The notes beneath the pieces are model-generated. The model was not told where the DNA came from, did not search any database, and saw nothing but the letters and a program-made list of their open reading frames with translations. From assembly GCA_003137095.1 (NCBI GenBank), contig PLET01000104.1, positions 1-50,490 of the forward strand: a DNA stretch of 50,490 nucleotides. Reading direction: 5' to 3'. Source of the DNA: Gammaproteobacteria bacterium (lineage in GTDB: Bacteria; Pseudomonadota; Gammaproteobacteria; Steroidobacterales; Steroidobacteraceae). Made by a program: the position numbers and the translations under genes. Below are positions 23,010 to 32,074 of this stretch, one piece after another. Within the stretch, counting starts at the first letter, position 1; each line of letters begins with the position of its first letter.

Positions 23010-25166
23010 GTGACGGACACCAACCGCAGAGACATCCTGAAAGGCGCCGCCGCCCTCGGCGCGGTATTGACGCTGCCCGTAAGGCTGGAGGCGGCGGCCC
23101 GCGGGCCGGCGGGCGACCAGCCGGCCCTCAATGCGTTCATCCGTCTGCCCGCCACCGGTGGGGCGGTGTTTCAATGTCCCTATGCGGAGATGGGGCAGGG
23201 TATCTACACCGGTGTCGCGCAGATCCTGGCGGACGAGTTGGACATCCCCTTCGAGCACATCCGGGTCGAGCATGCCCCGACGGCCGAGGCCTACCGGCTG
23301 CTCGAATTTGCACCCGGCGTCCCAAAGATCCGTGTCACCGGAGGTTCCTTCAGCACGCGTTCCTGCTACGCGGCGCTGCGTGCCGCGGCGGCGAGCGCGC
23401 GGCGCATGTTGGTGCAGGCCGCGGCGGCGCAGTGGGGCGTGCCCGAGGCCGACTGCGTGGCCGAACTCGGGGTGGTGCGGCATCCGGCCACGGCACGCCA
23501 CACTGCCTATGCGGCGCTCACGGCGCGGGCCGCCGCGTTGCCGGTGGCAGAGCCGATACTCAAGCCGGCGAATCAGCTGCGCTACATCGGCAAACCGATG
23601 AAGCGTCTCGACACGGGCGCAAAAATCAACGGATCGGCGCAATTCGGCATCGATACCCGCGTGCCCGGCATGGTGTATGCCGCCGTGAAGCACTGTCCGG
23701 TCTTCGGTGGCGAAGCGCTCTCCTTCGACGACTCGATCCTCTCCTCGTCGCGGCACATACTGGCGGTCGAAAAAATTCCGGGCGGCATCGCCGTGGTCGC
23801 TGACAGCTTCCACCGTGCAAAAAAGGCGCTCGCGGACGTGAAGGTGGCCTGGTCGGATTCCCCGCTCGCGGGCTTTTCGTCCACGGAATTTGCCGAGCGG
23901 CTGCGCGCTCGCCTGGACGAAGCCGGTGAGACGGCAGAATCGATCGGCGATGCCCCGGCCGCGCTCGCCGGCGCGGCCAGGTCGCTGAGCGCCGACTATC
24001 AACTGCCCTTTCTCGCGCACGCGACCATGGAGCCGCCCAATTGCACGGCCGATGTGAGTGCCGACCGCGCGGAGATCTGGATCGGCAATCAAATGGTCGA
24101 TCTGGTCGTGGCCTTGGTGCAGGGCGCCACGGGGCTGCCCGCGGAGCGGATCATCGTGCACACGCCGTTCCTGGGGGGTGGTTTCGGACGCCGCGTCGCC
24201 TTCACCGACCAGGTCATCCCCGCGGTGCTGCTCTCGAAAAAGCTCGCCAAGCCGGTCAAACTGATCTTCACGCGCGAGGAGGACATCCAGCACGATTTCT
24301 ACCGGCCGATGACGGCGGTTAAACTGCGGGCCGGTTTCGATGCGCAGCGCGCGCCCGTGGCCTGGCACTTCACCATCGCCGGCGACGGCCCGGGGCGCAA
24401 TGGCAATCCCGGCTTCGTCGGCAAGCTCGATGAAAGCGTGTTCGGCGGCCTGAACAAGCAGCCCTATGCGCTCGCCCACAAGCGCGTCGACTACGTCTAC
24501 GAGCCGATCCCCATTCCGGTGGGATACTGGCGCTCGGTGGAGAACAGCGGCAATGCCTTCTGCAAGGAATGCTTCATCGACGAAATGGCGGCCGCCGCGG
24601 GATTGGACGAAGTGCAGTTCCGGCGCAACCTGCTGGCCGACGCGCCGCGGTTTCTGGCGGTGCTGGAGCGCGTCGCGGGACTGTCGAATTGGCGCAGCGC
24701 GCGATATTCCGCGCCCGACGGCTCGATCCGCGCCTTGGGTGTCGCCCTGCACGAAGCGTTCGGATCCATTGTCGGCGAAGTCGCCGAGGTTTCGATCAAG
24801 GAGGGCGCCGCGGTGGTGCATCGTGTGTGGGCCGTGGTGGACTGCGGCTCGGTGGTCAATCCCGCGCAGATCGAGGTGCAGCTGCAGTCGGCCATCGTGT
24901 TCGGACTGTCCGCCGCGTTGCGCGGCGAAATCGTCATCGAAAAGGGCGCGGTGCGGCAGGGTAATTTCACCGACTATCCGATCGTGGGCATGTCCGACAT
25001 GCCGGTCGTCGAGGTGGCCATCATCGAGAGCGGCGCCCCACTCGGCGGCATCGGCGAAGCCGGCACGCCACCCATCGCACCGGCCGTGGTCAACGCCCTC
25101 GCCAAGCTCACGGGCTCACGGATCCGATCGCTGCCCTTGTCCACCCATCACCTCGTCACTATCTGA
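23010..25166 (+). CDS. iorB: Molybdopterin subunit of an IorB-type hydroxylase
   Basis: A 718-residue catalytic subunit with a twin-arginine-like signal (NRRDILKGAAALGAVLTL), so the holoenzyme is exported. Two molybdopterin-binding halves carry MGQGIYTGVAQILADELD, GGGFGRRVAF and VGYWRSVENSGNAF. The catalytic Glu683 lies in GGIGEAGTPP, equivalent to the GEP/GEA glutamate that takes the proton from water during hydroxylation. Members oxidise N-heteroaromatics such as isoquinoline, or aldehydes and nitrogen-containing rings. The GTG start is 2 bases after iorA. The substrate is unknown, but the neighbourhood suggests a nitrogenous compound. Confidence 0.92.
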   Translation: MTDTNRRDILKGAAALGAVLTLPVRLEAAARGPAGDQPALNAFIRLPATGGAVFQCPYAEMGQGIYTGVAQILADELDIPFEHIRVEHAPTAEAYRLLEFAPGVPKIRVTGGSFSTRSCYAALRAAAASARRMLVQAAAAQWGVPEADCVAELGVVRHPATARHTAYAALTARAAALPVAEPILKPANQLRYIGKPMKRLDTGAKINGSAQFGIDTRVPGMVYAAVKHCPVFGGEALSFDDSILSSSRHILAVEKIPGGIAVVADSFHRAKKALADVKVAWSDSPLAGFSSTEFAERLRARLDEAGETAESIGDAPAALAGAARSLSADYQLPFLAHATMEPPNCTADVSADRAEIWIGNQMVDLVVALVQGATGLPAERIIVHTPFLGGGFGRRVAFTDQVIPAVLLSKKLAKPVKLIFTREEDIQHDFYRPMTAVKLRAGFDAQRAPVAWHFTIAGDGPGRNGNPGFVGKLDESVFGGLNKQPYALAHKRVDYVYEPIPIPVGYWRSVENSGNAFCKECFIDEMAAAAGLDEVQFRRNLLADAPRFLAVLERVAGLSNWRSARYSAPDGSIRALGVALHEAFGSIVGEVAEVSIKEGAAVVHRVWAVVDCGSVVNPAQIEVQLQSAIVFGLSAALRGEIVIEKGAVRQGNFTDYPIVGMSDMPVVEVAIIESGAPLGGIGEAGTPPIAPAVVNALAKLTGSRIRSLPLSTHHLVTI

Positions 25167-25976
25167 GTGTCCGCCACCCGGGAAATGACGCTGCGGCTGG
25201 ATGACTGGCCGGTCAGGGCGCTGCAGGCCACTTTGGATCTGAGCGGCTCCCCGCCGATTTCAGGAGAGTTGCCGCCGCTGTGGCACTGGCTCTATTTCCT
25301 GCACACGGAAAGGCGCAGCGTGCTGGGCGCCGACGGGCATCCGGCGCCGGCGGATCAGGACCCCTCCAGGCCCGGGCGCCGCTTGTTCGCCGCGGCGCGC
25401 ATCGAATTCGAACGGCCCCTGCGCCTGGGCGAGTCCGCCCGCCTGACCGAATCCGTGATCGCCAGCCGCGAGACGCAGGGGACGAGCGGCCCGTTGCGTA
25501 TCGTCACCCATGAATACCGGTACTTCCAGCAACATGTGTGCTGTATCCGCGAGCAGCGCGACATCATCTATCTCGGGCCGCACGGGCCGCGCGCCGGCGC
25601 GGCCGCCGCATACGCCGAGGTCGTGCCGCCCGGGCCGCCCGGCTGGATGGATGCGGTGACGCCGGATCCGGTGCTGCTGTTTCGATTCTCGGCGCTGACC
25701 TTCAATGCGCATCGCATTCACTATGACCGGCAATACGCGGCATCCGAAGGCCACCGCGAGCGGGTGGTGCACGGGCCGCTCACGGCCATCCTGTTGGCGG
25801 AGACCCTGCGCGCCCGGCGCAGCGGCCGGCTGCGGCGCTTCGAGTTTCGAGCGCGCCGGCCCCTGTTCGTCAACGAGCCCATTCGTCTGATCGGCAATCC
25901 GTCCGCGGATCGCATCACGTTGCAGGCCCTGGAGCCCGCCGGAGCGGTCGCGATGGAGGCGCTGGCATCGGGTTGA
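25167..25976 (+). CDS. HotDog-fold acyl-CoA hydratase (MaoC/mesaconyl-CoA-hydratase-like)
   Basis: A 269-residue protein with two HotDog modules. The N-terminal half (PPLWHWLYFLHTERRSVLGADGHP) resembles FAS1-like dehydratase domains. The C-terminal half holds the MaoC hydratase region FRFSALTFNAHRIHYDRQYA, with the Asn/His catalytic pair in this stretch. The closest functional family is mesaconyl-C4-CoA hydratase and other acyl-CoA dehydratases, which add water to alpha,beta-unsaturated CoA esters. The GTG codon directly abuts the iorB stop; an ATG at 25185 is the alternative start. Convergent with the MFS gene. Confidence 0.82.
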   Translation: MSATREMTLRLDDWPVRALQATLDLSGSPPISGELPPLWHWLYFLHTERRSVLGADGHPAPADQDPSRPGRRLFAAARIEFERPLRLGESARLTESVIASRETQGTSGPLRIVTHEYRYFQQHVCCIREQRDIIYLGPHGPRAGAAAAYAEVVPPGPPGWMDAVTPDPVLLFRFSALTFNAHRIHYDRQYAASEGHRERVVHGPLTAILLAETLRARRSGRLRRFEFRARRPLFVNEPIRLIGNPSADRITLQALEPAGAVAMEALASG

Positions 25977-25990
25977 ACGATGCCCGGCCC

Positions 25991-27271
25991 TCAGGCCGCC
26001 GGGGGCGGCAGCTCGAAATTCCGATAGCGTCCCAACAGCAGCATCAACAGCGCCGGCGCCAGGAACAATCCGCACGCCACGTGCAGCGACATCGAATAGG
26101 AACGGGTGTGGTCGAAATTGGCGCCAAAGAAAACCGGTCCGATTCCGGCGCCGAGCGCGAAGAAGCTGTACAACGCTCCGTAGATGCTGCCGTAGCTCTT
26201 CATGCCGAAGTAGCGCGCCACGATGAACGCGAGCAGATCGTATTCCGCACCGGCCGCCATGCCGATCAGAGCGATGGCAAGTACCGCGGTTTGGTAGGAT
26301 AGTCCGCTGCCGGACAGCAGCAAACAGGCAATGGACGGGGCGCCGAGCAGGACCGCGGCCACCGCCGGTGCCCAGAACAGATCGATGAGCCAGCCGCCGG
26401 CGATGCGCCCGACGATGACCGACAGCCCGATCAGCGAGGTCAACGGCACGATGTCGGCATGCGCGAACCCGTCGATCTTCAGGATGTTTTCCATGTTCGG
26501 AATCAAGCCGCCGACCGCAAATGCCAGCGAGACGAAGCACATTCCCACCAGCCAGAAGCGCCAGTCGGCGGCGGTCTGGCGCATGGTCAGGCCCGGGGTC
26601 AGGGCGGCATTGAGCCGGGCGGCCTCGCGGCGCTGGCGCGGGTCGATCGCGCGCTGGGCGGGATCACGAAAGCACAACAGCCCGATGGGCAGCGCGATCA
26701 GCAGCGGCAGTGCGCCGATGGCGGCATACGCCAGGCGCCATCCGAACTCGCCGATGAGCCAGGCGGCAAACGGCTTGATGATGTAGCCGAACACGCCGGT
26801 GCCGATGAGGGAGAGTCCGAGCGCGAGGCCCTTGCCGGTTTGGAAGCCGTTGTTCACCGCGCGCGTCCAGGTGATGGGCAGGGTACCCACCCCGAGGAGT
26901 GCGATGACGAGCCAGGTCGCGTAATAGAGGAGCAGCGAGCCGTTGCTCAAGCCGAGCGCCATGAAGCTCAGGCCGAACAGGACCACGGAGGTGAGCGCCA
27001 CCGGGCGCACGCCGAAGCGATCGGAGGCGATGCCCACCGCGGGACTTGCCAGGATGACGGCCACGGTGGTGCAAGTGATGCCGGCAAATATCTGCGCGAA
27101 GCTCCAGTGAAACTCATGCGCCAGCGTGGGCGCGAAGATCCCGATGGTGTAGAAGGGCATGGGCGAGAGGCCAAACGCGATGCCGACGATGGATGAGAGG
27201 ACGATCGGCCAGCCGCGGCGGAACTCGCCGGCTTCCGAACCGATGATCCGCTCGGAGGTGGTGTTGAGCAC
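25991..27271 (-). CDS. MFS transporter (oxalate/formate antiporter-like)
   Basis: A 426-residue major facilitator with about twelve membrane helices. It shows the loop-2/3 motif GIASDRFGVRPVALTS and a repeat-symmetric GRIAGGWLIDLFW in the second half, as in the OFA and monocarboxylate families. The helix pattern and IGPVFFGANFDHTRSY fit organic-acid uptake. It starts 7 bases after the membrane protein gene that precedes it, likely the same operon, with a GTG start. A role in taking up the substrate of the surrounding catabolic genes is plausible but not shown. Confidence 0.88.
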   Translation of the reverse strand: MLNTTSERIIGSEAGEFRRGWPIVLSSIVGIAFGLSPMPFYTIGIFAPTLAHEFHWSFAQIFAGITCTTVAVILASPAVGIASDRFGVRPVALTSVVLFGLSFMALGLSNGSLLLYYATWLVIALLGVGTLPITWTRAVNNGFQTGKGLALGLSLIGTGVFGYIIKPFAAWLIGEFGWRLAYAAIGALPLLIALPIGLLCFRDPAQRAIDPRQRREAARLNAALTPGLTMRQTAADWRFWLVGMCFVSLAFAVGGLIPNMENILKIDGFAHADIVPLTSLIGLSVIVGRIAGGWLIDLFWAPAVAAVLLGAPSIACLLLSGSGLSYQTAVLAIALIGMAAGAEYDLLAFIVARYFGMKSYGSIYGALYSFFALGAGIGPVFFGANFDHTRSYSMSLHVACGLFLAPALLMLLLGRYRNFELPPPAA

Positions 27272-27278
27272 GTCGCGC

Positions 27279-27947
27279 CTAGAACGGCTTCACGACGCCG
27301 ATGAAGGCGACGCTGGCGATGCCCACCCAGTACACATAAGCCAGCACGCGCGACTGGGCGCCTTCACGGGCGAGCTGACGCTCCAAGTCCGGCGTGCTGC
27401 CGGTCTGCGCCAGCTGGCGAAAGATGACCGCCCAGTGCCGCATCACGAAGCGCAGCAGCAAGCCGATGACCAGCAACAGGGAGTAGATGAGCAGCTTGGC
27501 GGCGTACCAGCGGGCCGTCAGCGGCGCTCCGGTGATCAGGGAGACGAGTGCCGTGCCGAACAGCAGCGGAATCACCACGTAGCGGATTTTCTCGTCCCAC
27601 AGCGTGAGCTTCAGTCCGAGCGGCGTGCCGCGCTTGAGAAAGGCCGAGAAGGTCAGGCTCATCCAGGCCAGCATGAATATCCACACCGGCACAACGTAGG
27701 CGCCGAACGGGTTCACGCCGATGACGGCGCCCATCTGAAAGCCCAGGGGCAGGAGCAGCAGGATCCCCAGGCGCGCCAGGATGTCGATGCGGTAAGCGGT
27801 CTCGAGATGATGACGCCGCTCCTCGAGCGACAGATGCGGATTGAGAATGTGGTGCGCGGTCTGGAACACACCCCACTCGCCGCCCAACCAATACACCAGG
27901 GCCAGAATGTGCATCCATTTGAGAACGAGATAGCCTGATATGACCAT
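27279..27947 (-). CDS. Integral membrane protein of unknown function (CopD-like topology)
   Basis: A 222-residue protein with about six membrane helices. The first helix (YLVLKWMHILALVYWLGGEWGVF) and the C-terminal YWVGIASVAFIGVVKPF resemble heme- or copper-associated CopD/DUF2269-type membrane proteins, with histidines in helix 1 and near HHILNPHLSL. It could therefore bind heme and serve electron transfer, for example to an exported oxidoreductase, but that is guesswork. Its promoter region carries a 12-bp palindrome. The MFS gene follows on the same strand after 7 bases. Confidence 0.8.
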   Translation of the reverse strand: MVISGYLVLKWMHILALVYWLGGEWGVFQTAHHILNPHLSLEERRHHLETAYRIDILARLGILLLLPLGFQMGAVIGVNPFGAYVVPVWIFMLAWMSLTFSAFLKRGTPLGLKLTLWDEKIRYVVIPLLFGTALVSLITGAPLTARWYAAKLLIYSLLLVIGLLLRFVMRHWAVIFRQLAQTGSTPDLERQLAREGAQSRVLAYVYWVGIASVAFIGVVKPF

Positions 27948-27966
27948 GAAGACCGCCGCGTTACCC

Positions 27967-27978
27967 GGTCACGTGACC
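27967..27978. promoter_or_regulatory. 12-bp palindrome upstream of the membrane-protein/MFS unit
   Basis: The sequence GGTCACGTGACC is a perfect palindrome centred on CACGTG, 20 bases upstream of the minus-strand membrane-protein ATG. It is between that gene and the end of the FAD oxidase gene, where an operator would lie. No clear -10 or -35 is seen, so the role is inferred from position only. Confidence 0.3.
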
Positions 27979-28021
27979 CGATCTTCAGTATAGGCACGGC
28001 CCTTCGCCCGGCGAGGCGGCT

Positions 28022-29632
28022 TCATGCGGGTGTTTCGACATGCGGGCAAAGGCCGAGCTCGAGCGCACCGGGATTCATGAGATCGTGCGGATCGAGCGCG
28101 CGCTTGACGGACCGCACCAGGGCCAACGCCTCGGGCGCCAGCACGCTGCCGTAGGGGTAGACCTTGCCGAGCTGGAAATGCACGGCCTGATGGCGGCTGT
28201 ACAGGGCCACCAGATCACGCTTCAGGGCATCGACGCACGCCGCCGCGGCTGCGTCGTGCGCACGCTGCGGCAGGGAGGCGAGATAGCCGGCCGGCAGGGC
28301 GTGCCGGTGGTAGGCGGACTGCGCCCCGGGCCAGTAGAACGCGAGCTCATACAAGAACGCCGTCGTTCCCATGGTCATGAACATGCCGCCGCACCACACG
28401 CCCAGAGCCTGCATCTCGGCGCGGCGCGACAACAGTAATTCGTCCACCGCGCGGTGAAACTCCGCAACCCGCGAGTGCGGGATGTAGCCATGCAGGGGCA
28501 CCCAGCGTTCGCCGTCGGGACCGAGGGTGTTGAACAGCGGCGCGAACGGCTTGGAGCGCACGATGGCCGGCACCGTATTGGCGATCGGTGCGCCGCCGGC
28601 TGCGCGCAGCAGCTCGTTCAGGCGCCGGCACTTGATGCGTGCGCCGCGCGGTGCGAATCCCTCCAGGATGAAATGTGCGGAGTAGGGCGCGGCGCCGAGG
28701 CGGCGCGAACCCGCGAGGGCGGTGCTGATCAACTGCTTGAGGGCGGCGAACGGCGTGCCAGCCGATACGGCAAGATCCTTCGCGGTCAGGAACTTGGAGA
28801 TGCGCGCGGCACGCGTGATCTGCCCCTTGGCCAAGGCGGCATCCATGGCGAAATGCTCGTCATCGATGCCTTCGATCGCGGCCGCGCGCAATCCACGGGC
28901 CAGGCTTTCGAGGTCCTGGAAGGCGAAGGACGCGCAGGCGAAGGCCGGCAGGCGCCTGCGCAAGGCCAGGGTGATCCGCGCTTTCACGCCGAACACGCCG
29001 CAATCGCCGGTGAACAGGCCGGCCAGATCCGGTCCGTACCAGCGCGAGTACGGGGCTGCGCCGCGGGCCGCGGCGCCGGTGCGCAGCAGGCCGCCGTCTG
29101 CGGCGACCACCTCCAGGCTGATCACGGATTGGGCGCTGATGCCGTAGGCGCCTGATCCGTGGCTGATCGAGTGCTGGGATACCGATCCGCCGACGGTCGC
29201 CGCAATGCCGGAGAAGGGTCCAAAAAACGGCGTGCGCCAGCCGCGCGGATCGAGCGCGGCCTTGAGCGCGGCCCAGGTGACTCCGGCCTCCACGGTGACG
29301 TACGCGTCGGTTTCGTTGATCTCCACGATGCGGTCGAGTCCGCCCATGTCGATCAGTATCGAATCGGGCCGCGCCGGCAGATAGCCGTCGGTGTAGGAGG
29401 CGCCTCCGCCGCGGGTGTACACGGCGATGCCGGCCGACGTCGCGGTGCGTACCGCGGCCTGCAGTGCCTCGACGCTTGCGGGCCGTACCACCGCGAGCGG
29501 CAGTTCGCGGGACCGATACACGTCGGTGGCGAACCCGGCGACCGCCCCGCCCGTCAGCACATTGGCTGCGCCCACTGCGCCGATCAGACGCTTGGTGAAG
29601 TTCTCATCGGCGGCCGGTCGCAGCATATCCAC
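28022..29632 (-). CDS. FAD-linked oxidase/dehydrogenase (GlcD/VAO-type)
   Basis: A 536-residue flavoenzyme of the vanillyl-alcohol-oxidase/GlcD class. The PP-loop region is VVRPASVEALQAAVRTATSAG, followed by the FAD contact TRGGGASYTDGY and GIAATVGGSVSQHSISHGSGAYG, and a C-terminal substrate-binding half. Typical reactions are oxidation of 2-hydroxy acids or phenolic alcohols, or reductive steps in lactate, glycolate or alkylglycerone metabolism; the substrate is open. Start choice is GTG at 29632 or ATG at 29626; neither has a clear ribosome-binding site. It is divergent from the IclR regulator at 29.8 kb, with two inverted repeats in between, and so is a candidate target of that regulator. 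Confidence 0.88.
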   Translation of the reverse strand: MDMLRPAADENFTKRLIGAVGAANVLTGGAVAGFATDVYRSRELPLAVVRPASVEALQAAVRTATSAGIAVYTRGGGASYTDGYLPARPDSILIDMGGLDRIVEINETDAYVTVEAGVTWAALKAALDPRGWRTPFFGPFSGIAATVGGSVSQHSISHGSGAYGISAQSVISLEVVAADGGLLRTGAAARGAAPYSRWYGPDLAGLFTGDCGVFGVKARITLALRRRLPAFACASFAFQDLESLARGLRAAAIEGIDDEHFAMDAALAKGQITRAARISKFLTAKDLAVSAGTPFAALKQLISTALAGSRRLGAAPYSAHFILEGFAPRGARIKCRRLNELLRAAGGAPIANTVPAIVRSKPFAPLFNTLGPDGERWVPLHGYIPHSRVAEFHRAVDELLLSRRAEMQALGVWCGGMFMTMGTTAFLYELAFYWPGAQSAYHRHALPAGYLASLPQRAHDAAAAACVDALKRDLVALYSRHQAVHFQLGKVYPYGSVLAPEALALVRSVKRALDPHDLMNPGALELGLCPHVETPA

Positions 29633-29658
29633 TGCTTTATACGACGTTGATTTTCATT

Positions 29659-29778
29659 GCGCCATGGATTCCTGGCGCGAATTGACCGCTATCCGGAAAC
29701 TGGCCACTTAGCGGCCAAGCGACAGGCCCTTTGAATCGGCTGCATTTACACTAGAGCCATAATCCGGGTATGGCGCCA
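29659..29778 (+). promoter_or_regulatory. Divergent control region with repeated GCGCCA/TGGCGC half-sites
   Basis: An inverted repeat, GCGCCA (29659-29664) and TGGCGC (29673-29678) with an 8-base spacer, lies in the gap between the FAD oxidase and the IclR gene. A second repeat, TGGCC/GGCCA (29701-29717), follows. A palindromic TGGCGCCA (29771-29778), which contains both half-sites overlapped, sits just before the IclR start codon. CATAAT (29758-29763) is a possible -10. IclR proteins bind such pseudo-palindromes near divergent promoters, so this could control both neighbours. Confidence 0.4.
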
Positions 29779-29780
29779 AC

Positions 29781-30599
29781 ATGCACTTCAATCGTTCCCT
29801 CGGCCGCGGTCTGAAGATACTCGCAATCCTCAATGCGGGCGGGGAACACCGCGTGGCGTCCCTGGCGCGGGACGTGAAGCTGCCGAGAAGCACGGCGTTC
29901 AGGCTGTTGTGCACCCTGGTCGAAGAGGGCTATGTGCGGCGGGATCCGGCCACCGACATCTACCATCCGACCGCGCTGGTCATGGCGCTGTCGGACGGAT
30001 TCGACGCGACGGCGCGTCTGGTGCAGGTCGCCCGGCCCCAGGTGACCGCCCTCGGCAAACAACTGGTCTGGCCGGTGATGCTCGCGACGCTGTCGGGCAC
30101 CTCCGTGCTGCTGCGGCAGACCACCGATTCGACCAGCCCCCTTGCCGTGGTCAGATACACGGCCGGGTATCGGGCCCCGGTTCTCGACCGCGCTTCCGGG
30201 CAGGTGCTCCTGGCATTCAGCAGCAAACACCAGCGCCAGATGGTATTGGACCTGCTGTATCGCGATGACGCCGCCAAGGATCAGCCGATCGCGCGCTCGG
30301 AAATCGAGTCGCGACTCGCGGAGATCCGCGCGCTCGGCTACGCCTGCATGCACGGGCCGCGGCACGCATCGGCGCGCAACAGCCTGGCCGTTCCGGTGCA
30401 GGCGGGCGAGGATACGCTCGCGGTGCTCGTGGTGCGCTTCGCGCGCAGCGCGGTCCGGCAGCAGACCGTCATGGAGCAATTTCTGCCCGCCCTGCGCGGC
30501 GCGGCGCACGCCATCGTGGAGGCCTTCCATCGCCCCGGTGCGCAGCCCGCAGAAAGCCCGGGGGCGCAGCGCGATGGAAAAATCCGAAGTCTGACGTGA
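29781..30599 (+). CDS. IclR-family transcriptional regulator
   Basis: A 272-residue regulator. The winged helix-turn-helix occupies about residues 5-65 (RGLKILAILNAGGEHRVASLA, then KLPRSTAFRLLCTLVEEGYV). The effector-binding domain has the IclR features RAPVLDRASGQVLLAFSS and IRALGYACMHGPRHASARNSLAVPV. It begins the coupled plus-strand unit: its stop overlaps the amidohydrolase GTG by 4 bases (GTGA). It probably senses a pathway intermediate and controls this unit plus the divergent FAD oxidase. There is no strong ribosome-binding site ahead of its ATG. Confidence 0.92.
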   Translation: MHFNRSLGRGLKILAILNAGGEHRVASLARDVKLPRSTAFRLLCTLVEEGYVRRDPATDIYHPTALVMALSDGFDATARLVQVARPQVTALGKQLVWPVMLATLSGTSVLLRQTTDSTSPLAVVRYTAGYRAPVLDRASGQVLLAFSSKHQRQMVLDLLYRDDAAKDQPIARSEIESRLAEIRALGYACMHGPRHASARNSLAVPVQAGEDTLAVLVVRFARSAVRQQTVMEQFLPALRGAAHAIVEAFHRPGAQPAESPGAQRDGKIRSLT

Positions 30600-32065
30600 C
30601 CGAGCCTCCCTACGACCTGCTGATCAAGAACCTCAGGATCGTCCGACCGCGCATCAGCGGCGTGCGGCCGCAGGACGTCGCGATAGCCGGCGGAAAGTTC
30701 GTGCGCGTGGACGACTCGATCGCAGCCGACAGCGCCAAACAGGTGGTCGATGCGCAAGGCCTGCTGGGCTTTCCCGGTCTGGTGGATGCCCACATGCACA
30801 CGGGCATCTATTCCCCCCTGGCCGAGGATGCGCTGACCGAGAGCCGGGCGGCGGCGCAGGGCGGAGTGACCTCGAGCCTGAATTATTTCCGCTCGGGTCA
30901 GTACTACCTCAACAAGGGCGGACCGTACGAGACGTTCCTTCCCGAGGTGCTCGACATCTCCGCGGGGCGATTCTACGTCGATTACGCCTATCACCTGGCG
31001 CCCATGGACAGCCGCCAGATCTCCGAGATCGACATGCTGGTGGAGAGATTCGGCGTCACCTCCTTCAAGATCTACATGTTCTACGGCGGCTACGGCCTGC
31101 ACGGCGCATCGAGCCACCAGCACGATTTCCTGATGATCGATCCGGCCGAAAAATACGACATCGCGCACTTCGAGTTCGTGATGCGCGGCGTGAAGCGCGC
31201 GATGGAGCGCTTCGCGGACCGGCGGCAGTACATCAGCCTCAGCCTGCATTGCGAAACCGCGGAGATCATGGCGGCCTACACGAAAATCGTGCAGCAGGAG
31301 GGCCGGCTGTCCGGCCTGCGCGCCTACAGTGCCGCGCGCCCCGCGCACTCCGAGGGGCTGGCGATCGCGATCGCCGCGTATCTCGCCCATGAGACCGAGT
31401 GCGTGAACATCAATCTGCTGCACTTGAGTTCGCGCAAGGCGGTGGAGGCGGCGCTCACCATGGCCAGGGCCTTCCCACACGTCGACTTCCGCCGCGAGGT
31501 GACTTGCGCGCACCTGTGCATCGATTACGACGTCGCCACCGGCTCGCTCGCCAAGGTCAATCCGCCGATCCGCTCGCGCGAGGATGTCGAGTACCTGTGG
31601 TCGGCGCTGCTCGACGGCCACATCGACTGGGTGTGCAGCGATCACGCCTGCTGCCGCCATGAGATGAAGATCGACGGCGGCCGGCCGGACGACATCTTCG
31701 CGGCCAAATCCGGGTTCGGCGGCACGGAGTATCTGCTATCCGGATTGATGACCGAGGGGCGCAGGCGCGGCCTGTCCTACAACCGCATGGCCGAACTCAC
31801 CGCCTGGAATCCCGCGCAGCGGTTCGGCTTGCCGAGCAAGGGCGACATTGCCCCCGGCTACGATGCCGATCTGGCGATCGTCGATCCACGGATTTCCTTC
31901 GTCGTGCGCTCGGCTGAATCCGAATCGGCGCAGGGATATTCACCCTTCGAGGGGCTCGAGCTCGAGGGCAAGGTCGTCACCACGTATCTGCGCGGCGCGG
32001 CGGTCTTCGCCGACGGACGCATCGTCGGCGAACCACGCGGCCGCTATTTGCAGCGGCCGTACTGA
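30596..32065 (+). CDS. Cyclic amidohydrolase (dihydropyrimidinase/allantoinase-like)
   Basis: A 489-residue metal-dependent amidohydrolase of the hydantoinase class with a complete dinuclear site: His66/His68 (DAHMHTG), the carboxylatable bridge Lys158 (SFKIYMF), His218 (SLHCETAE), His276 (LLHLSSRKA) and Asp349 (CSDHACC). These enzymes open cyclic amides, imides or ureides such as hydantoin, dihydropyrimidine or allantoin. The sequence does not say which ring is the substrate. The GTG start overlaps the IclR stop. It is followed after 9 bases by the reductase gene, whose GAGGA ribosome-binding site overlaps this gene's stop. Confidence 0.9.
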   Translation: MTEPPYDLLIKNLRIVRPRISGVRPQDVAIAGGKFVRVDDSIAADSAKQVVDAQGLLGFPGLVDAHMHTGIYSPLAEDALTESRAAAQGGVTSSLNYFRSGQYYLNKGGPYETFLPEVLDISAGRFYVDYAYHLAPMDSRQISEIDMLVERFGVTSFKIYMFYGGYGLHGASSHQHDFLMIDPAEKYDIAHFEFVMRGVKRAMERFADRRQYISLSLHCETAEIMAAYTKIVQQEGRLSGLRAYSAARPAHSEGLAIAIAAYLAHETECVNINLLHLSSRKAVEAALTMARAFPHVDFRREVTCAHLCIDYDVATGSLAKVNPPIRSREDVEYLWSALLDGHIDWVCSDHACCRHEMKIDGGRPDDIFAAKSGFGGTEYLLSGLMTEGRRRGLSYNRMAELTAWNPAQRFGLPSKGDIAPGYDADLAIVDPRISFVVRSAESESAQGYSPFEGLELEGKVVTTYLRGAAVFADGRIVGEPRGRYLQRPY

Positions 32066-32074
32066 GGACTCACC

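Noticed and set aside
22851-24821. A 656-codon minus-strand frame under iorA and iorB
   Set aside because: The plus strand encodes complete Fe-S and molybdopterin signatures; the shadow has repetitive His/Arg/Gly composition.
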